This document shows, piece by piece, positions 5,782 through 8,602 of a DNA stretch of 8,602 nt. This stretch comes from an uncultured bacterium. GTDB taxonomy: Bacteria; Eisenbacteria; RBG-16-71-46; CAIMUX01. The notes below the pieces were generated by a model. The model was given only the letters and a program-made list of their open reading frames with translations, had not been told where the DNA came from and searched no databases. A program made the position numbers and the translations under genes. Position 1 is the stretch's first letter. Every line of letters starts with the position of its first letter. The stretch lies in NCBI GenBank assembly GCA_946886185.1, contig CAMPIC010000091.1, positions 1 to 8,602 on the forward strand, given 5' to 3'.

Positions 5782-6855
5782 ATGGACGCATACCAGAAGC
5801 GATTGATCCAAGAAGCCCGTAAGGCGTGGGTCGAGGGGCTGCTCATCAACACCCTTCTCGTCTATCACGCGGCATTCTGCAGCTATGCACTGGTAGTTTG
5901 GATGTCGAAGCAGAAGCTCTCCGACGTGGGATGGACCGAGGAGGTGGCGCTGGGCCTGGTCCCGGCGGCGATCGTTGCGGGGCTCCTCTGGACGCGTTCC
6001 CCGCACTCCACGGGACGCACCTTCATCGAACGGACCAACGATTTCCTCGCCCGAACGCGCGTGGAGCCGCGAGGCACCTGGTGGATGTCGCCTTCCGGCC
6101 TCTTCACCTCACTCGCGCTCCTGCTCACGATCGTGGTCGGTTGGAAGCTCACGCGGATCCGACCTTCCGCTCTCTTCAGCGCAGACGGAGCGGGAGGAGC
6201 GCGGCGGATCTTCGGCGCGCTCTTCACGCCCGACTGGTCCATCATCGGGATCACTCTCGAAGCGATGGCAGTGACGATCTTCATCGCGCTCATGGCGACC
6301 CTCATCGCCGTCCCCATCGCCTTCGCGGCGAGCTTCTTCGCGGCGCGGAACCTGATGAGAGCGAGCGCGCGCGCCCGCGCGGTCTACACTCTGTCGCGCC
6401 TGGTCTCGAACTTCACGCGCAGCATCGAACCGCTCATCTGGGCGATCATCTTCTCCGTGTGGGTCGGGATCGGTCCTTTCGCGGGAATGCTCGCGCTCAT
6501 GCTGCACTCGGTGGCGTCGCTCGTGAAGCTGTACAGCGAACAGATCGAGAACGTCGACAAGGGCCCGATCGAGGCGATCGAAGCCACCGGCGCAAATTGG
6601 CTCCAGGTGCTCTGGTACGCGGTGGTCCCGCAGATCGTGCTGCCGTATCTCTCGTTTACCATCTATCGCTGGGACATCAACATCCGCATGGCGACCGTGA
6701 TCGGGCTGGTGGGAGGAGGGGGGATCGGGACGCTTCTCATCCAGTATCAGGGATTGGCGCGATGGCATGAGGTCGGAACGATGGTGATCACGATCGCGGT
6801 CGTGGTCTGGCTGATGGATTATCTGAGCGCGCGGATCCGCGAAGCGATCTACTGA
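5782..6855 (+). CDS. phnE: Phosphonate/phosphate-type ABC transporter permease (PhnE family) with long N-terminal extension
   Basis: A 357-residue inner-membrane permease, the channel for the PhnD/PhnC importer. ATG 5782 is chosen because GAGGAG (5772-5777) lies just upstream; the frame is open to 5659 but that would add unrelated repeat sequence. Residues about 150-357 are the standard binding-protein-dependent permease domain: long helix 156-187, helices near 214-250, the ATPase-docking EAA loop around 264-290 (EAIEATGANWLQVLWYAVVPQ), the PhnE-typical YRWDINIRMATVIGLVGGGGIG (295-316), and a last helix 331-347. Residues 1-150 exceed the usual PhnE, which is roughly 260-280 residues; they contain hydrophobic stretches at about 19-41, 54-70 and 106-122, probably three membrane helices, only the last of which would match the first helix of ordinary PhnE. 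The last 68 bases overlap the opposite-strand beta-helix gene. Family is firm; the role of the extension is unknown. Confidence 0.9.
   Translation: MDAYQKRLIQEARKAWVEGLLINTLLVYHAAFCSYALVVWMSKQKLSDVGWTEEVALGLVPAAIVAGLLWTRSPHSTGRTFIERTNDFLARTRVEPRGTWWMSPSGLFTSLALLLTIVVGWKLTRIRPSALFSADGAGGARRIFGALFTPDWSIIGITLEAMAVTIFIALMATLIAVPIAFAASFFAARNLMRASARARAVYTLSRLVSNFTRSIEPLIWAIIFSVWVGIGPFAGMLALMLHSVASLVKLYSEQIENVDKGPIEAIEATGANWLQVLWYAVVPQIVLPYLSFTIYRWDINIRMATVIGLVGGGGIGTLLIQYQGLARWHEVGTMVITIAVVVWLMDYLSARIREAIY
6788..6855. other. Tail-to-tail coding overlap of phnE and the beta-helix gene
   Basis: The phnE stop codon (TGA equivalent region ending at 6855) lies 68 bases inside the reading frame of the opposite-strand beta-helix gene, whose stop is at 6788-6790. 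There is therefore no intergenic terminator space between two convergent genes. About 22 C-terminal residues of the beta-helix protein are overprinted on phnE; they are low-complexity (Arg, Ser, Pro, Ala), unlike the ordered protein before them, which suggests a read-on extension rather than a functional domain. Confidence 0.75.
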
Positions 6856-8602
6856 TCCCGGCTGCCGCGGAACGGGGCGCTTGCATCTCGCCGCATGCCC
6901 CGAGCGCGCCGATCAATCCGCATCCGGCCCGATCCAGACAGGGAGAATCCTCCCGCAGACGGAAGTCGCCCTGTTCGGCGTCGCAGAATCTGGGATCGGC
7001 GGCGATGTTTCCGTTCTGGCTCTCCTGCCCCTCCAGCCACCGAACCCAATCTCCACCGACGTTGCCGAAGATGTCGGTGCAGCTCACGGCTGCGGTGGCG
7101 CCATCCTGAAGGTGGATGGCGAGACCGGCGCCGCCGGTGCAGCCGGGAACTCCTCCAAAGGCGAGGATCGAGCGATCGACGCGGACTCCACTTCCCGATT
7201 CGACGCATCGGATGGCGGTGCCGAAGCAGGCGCGATTGCGGACCAGAGTGCAATGGGCGAGAGCCGGCGAGGAGTTGCGGAACGCCAGGATCGCCCCTCC
7301 TTCCACCGCCGAGTTCGCATCGAAGACCGATCCGCCGATCACGGGAGAGGATCCGACCAGGCAGTAGATCGCGCCACCCCAGGCGCCTCCTTCGTTTGCG
7401 CGGAACAGGCACCGGTCGAGAGTCGGGCTCGATCCTTCGAAGCAGAGCAGCGCGCCGCCTCCTCGCCCCGCGCCGTTGCCCTGGAAGCGGCCATCGGTGA
7501 TCAGGGGAGAGGAGCCGATCGCCGCCATCGCCCCACCGAAATCGCCGGCATGATTGTCACGGAACTCGCAGTCGCGGATCTCTCCGCCGGAGTTGCCGTG
7601 CAAGGCGATCGCCCCGCCTCGACCGCGCGCTTCGTTGCCTTCGAAAAGACAGCTCGTGATCCCCAGCCGCGACATCTCGTCCGCCTCCAGCGCGCCGCCG
7701 TCGATCCCGGAGCGGTTGCCTCGAAATTCGCACGACGAGATCAGAGGAGAGGAGCCTGAGCGCGCGGCCACCGCGCCGCCGCGCGCCACCGCCTCGTTGC
7801 TTTCGAAGACGCAATCGACGAGGGTGGGGCTCGCGCCGCCGAAACAGAAGATCGCTCCCCCGAATCCGGGCGCGGTGTCGACGGCGAATCCATTGCGGAT
7901 GAGCACGCCTTGCAAGACCGTTCCCGTGTCTCCCGCGCGATGGAAGTAGAAGGCTCGACCCGCGCGCTCGAGATCGAAGACGGTGCCGCTCTCGGAGGCG
8001 CCGGCGCCGCGGATGGTGATGCCGAGACCCGCCGGCTCTAGATCGCGATTCTCGGGGCCGTCGAAAATTCCGGGACCGAGCTGGATCGTCTCGTTCTCGC
8101 CCACGGCTGCGAGCGCGGCGCGAACCGAGGGATAGCGGGTCTCGCTTCCATCGGAAGCGCGCACCGTGATGGTGGGCGTGTCGACGCGGAGCGACGATGC
8201 GATCGGCGAGATGTTTCCTGCATCGTCGATCGCGCGAATCGCGAAGTAGTAGGTGCTGCTCGCCTGCAGCGTGGTGACCGGGATGGACTGCTCCACACCA
8301 GGTTCTTCCGCCCGGGGAAGTTCCGCGACGATCTCGGCTTCCTCCCAGTTGGCCGCGTCGAGGGGACTGGAAGAGACGCGCATCTCCGTTCCGGTGGCCG
8401 GTCCGCGCATGCCATCGTCTCCCGTCATGGTCCAGCGGAGCTCCACGCGCGATGCGGTAATGGGTCCGCTGACTCGCAAGTCGGTGATCGGCGCCGGGGC
8501 GACCGCGTCTCCCACCATCCCCGAGGCCACGTTCGAAGGAGGCGATCGGTTGAACGCTTCGTCCTCGGATCGGATTCGCACGTAGTAGGTGCTGTCGGGC
8601 AG
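6788..8602 (-). CDS. FN3 and right-handed parallel beta-helix repeat protein (N-terminus outside the window)
   Basis: A 604-residue fragment of a large, probably secreted or surface protein; the frame runs off the right edge, so start and signal peptide are not seen. Residues are counted from the V codon at 8581. The fragment opens inside one FN3 domain (STYYVRIRSEDEAFNRSPPS). A complete FN3 domain follows at about 30-135 (strand motif SSTYYFAIRAIDDAGN). Residues 136-205 form the usual beta-helix entry (YPSVRAALAAV...ETIQLGPGIFDG...LGITIRGAG). Eight coils of 26-27 residues occupy 241-453, each with S-P-x-L, C-x-F-x-x-N and GGA. The end carries ADPRFCD...GDFRL...SPCLD (528-550) and IGALGACG (557-564), as in big secreted proteins of uncultured phyla. 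The last 30 residues are Arg/Ser/Pro-rich and partly overlap phnE. No catalytic polysaccharide-lyase residues could be assigned, so binding, adhesion or a glycan-degrading role all remain possible. Fold assignment is strong, function unknown. Confidence 0.85.
   Translation of the reverse strand: MPDSTYYVRIRSEDEAFNRSPPSNVASGMVGDAVAPAPITDLRVSGPITASRVELRWTMTGDDGMRGPATGTEMRVSSSPLDAANWEEAEIVAELPRAEEPGVEQSIPVTTLQASSTYYFAIRAIDDAGNISPIASSLRVDTPTITVRASDGSETRYPSVRAALAAVGENETIQLGPGIFDGPENRDLEPAGLGITIRGAGASESGTVFDLERAGRAFYFHRAGDTGTVLQGVLIRNGFAVDTAPGFGGAIFCFGGASPTLVDCVFESNEAVARGGAVAARSGSSPLISSCEFRGNRSGIDGGALEADEMSRLGITSCLFEGNEARGRGGAIALHGNSGGEIRDCEFRDNHAGDFGGAMAAIGSSPLITDGRFQGNGAGRGGGALLCFEGSSPTLDRCLFRANEGGAWGGAIYCLVGSSPVIGGSVFDANSAVEGGAILAFRNSSPALAHCTLVRNRACFGTAIRCVESGSGVRVDRSILAFGGVPGCTGGAGLAIHLQDGATAAVSCTDIFGNVGGDWVRWLEGQESQNGNIAADPRFCDAEQGDFRLREDSPCLDRAGCGLIGALGACGEMQAPRSAAAGISRSLRGSARSDNPSARPRPRS
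7223..7861 (-). repeat. Eight-unit protein-coding repeat, 78-81 bases per unit (Pmp-like coils)
   Basis: Within the beta-helix gene, GGA occurs at residues 241, 268, 295, 322, 349, 375, 402 and 428 (counted from the V codon at 8581), then a degenerate GTA at 454. Spacing is 27, 27, 27, 27, 26, 27, 26 and 26 residues. Six or more units also share F-x-x-N about nine residues before the next GGA, the pairing known from polymorphic outer-membrane (Pmp) repeats. Each unit should be one turn of the helix. DNA-level identity between units is low, so the repeat is old or under protein-level selection. Confidence 0.85.

Noticed and set aside
4680..5852. Minus-strand reading frame of 390 codons opposite phnC
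   Set aside because: It covers the end of phnD, all of phnC and the start of phnE, all with strong family motifs on the + strand; the antisense product shows none.
6830..6841. Perfect 12-base palindrome CGCGGATCCGCG near the end of phnE
   Set aside because: It is explained by the codons for A-R-I-R-E in phnE, stands alone, and has no spacing or context that suggests an operator.
6873..6902. Possible bidirectional terminator: CGGGGC paired with GCCCCG just after the phnE stop
   Set aside because: Only six pairs with an 18-base loop, no T-run on either side, and it lies within the beta-helix coding sequence. In DNA this GC-rich such pairings are common.
6881..7759. Plus-strand reading frame of 292 codons opposite the beta-helix gene
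   Set aside because: It mirrors the repeat units of the - strand gene, has no ribosome binding site or domain, and the opposite frame has clear FN3 and beta-helix motifs.

Overview
The window is GC-rich and tightly packed. Six of its seven protein genes are on the + strand; the seventh is on the - strand, enters from the right edge and is incomplete at its N-terminus. There is also one tRNA gene. No stretch longer than 100 bases lacks a gene. A secreted beta-barrel protein, an exported SpoIID/LytB enzyme and a lipoprotein-type solute-binding protein point to a Gram-negative (diderm) bacterium. The C-terminal part of the - strand beta-helix protein (a 'DPRFCD...GDFRL...SPCLD' block followed by an 'IGALGACG' end) resembles large secreted proteins of poorly cultured phyla such as Candidatus Eisenbacteria. 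That placement is inference from memory of the families; no marker gene is present to prove it.

Left part (76-3663), cell envelope: an outer-membrane beta-barrel-like protein (76-750), a SpoIID/LytB-type peptidoglycan lytic transglycosylase with a signal peptide (786-2048), and a GH3 beta-N-acetylglucosaminidase of NagZ type (2092-3663) follow each other on one strand with gaps of 35 and 43 bases, so they look like one transcription unit. The middle and last genes could act one after the other: glycan strands are cut outside, then GlcNAc is removed from the fragments in the cytoplasm. A hairpin right after the first stop codon buries the ribosome binding site of the SpoIID gene.

Middle (3653-3777): a tRNA-Asp(GTC) gene with an encoded CCA end. 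Its likely promoter lies across the end of the GH3 gene.

Right-centre (3839-6855): a three-gene ABC importer of the phosphate/phosphite/phosphonate (PhnDCE) family, in the order lipoprotein binding protein, ATPase, permease. No phosphonate-degrading gene is in view, so the substrate is open. The 88-base gap between phnC and phnE holds a small nested repeat: a near-copy of the last 19 bases of phnC, and between the two copies about three units of a 16-base tandem repeat. The permease has about 100 extra N-terminal residues with probable extra membrane segments.

Right end (6788-8602, - strand): a secreted-type protein with at least two FN3 domains and a right-handed parallel beta-helix built of eight 26-27-residue coils carrying the F-x-x-N and GGA motifs of Pmp-type repeats. 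Its 3' end overlaps the end of phnE by 68 bases, tail to tail. I found no CRISPR array, insertion sequence, integrase or phage gene. Nothing here is a clearly new system; the most unusual items are the phnC-phnE repeat, the hairpin over the SpoIID ribosome binding site, and the cysteine-lined beta-helix.
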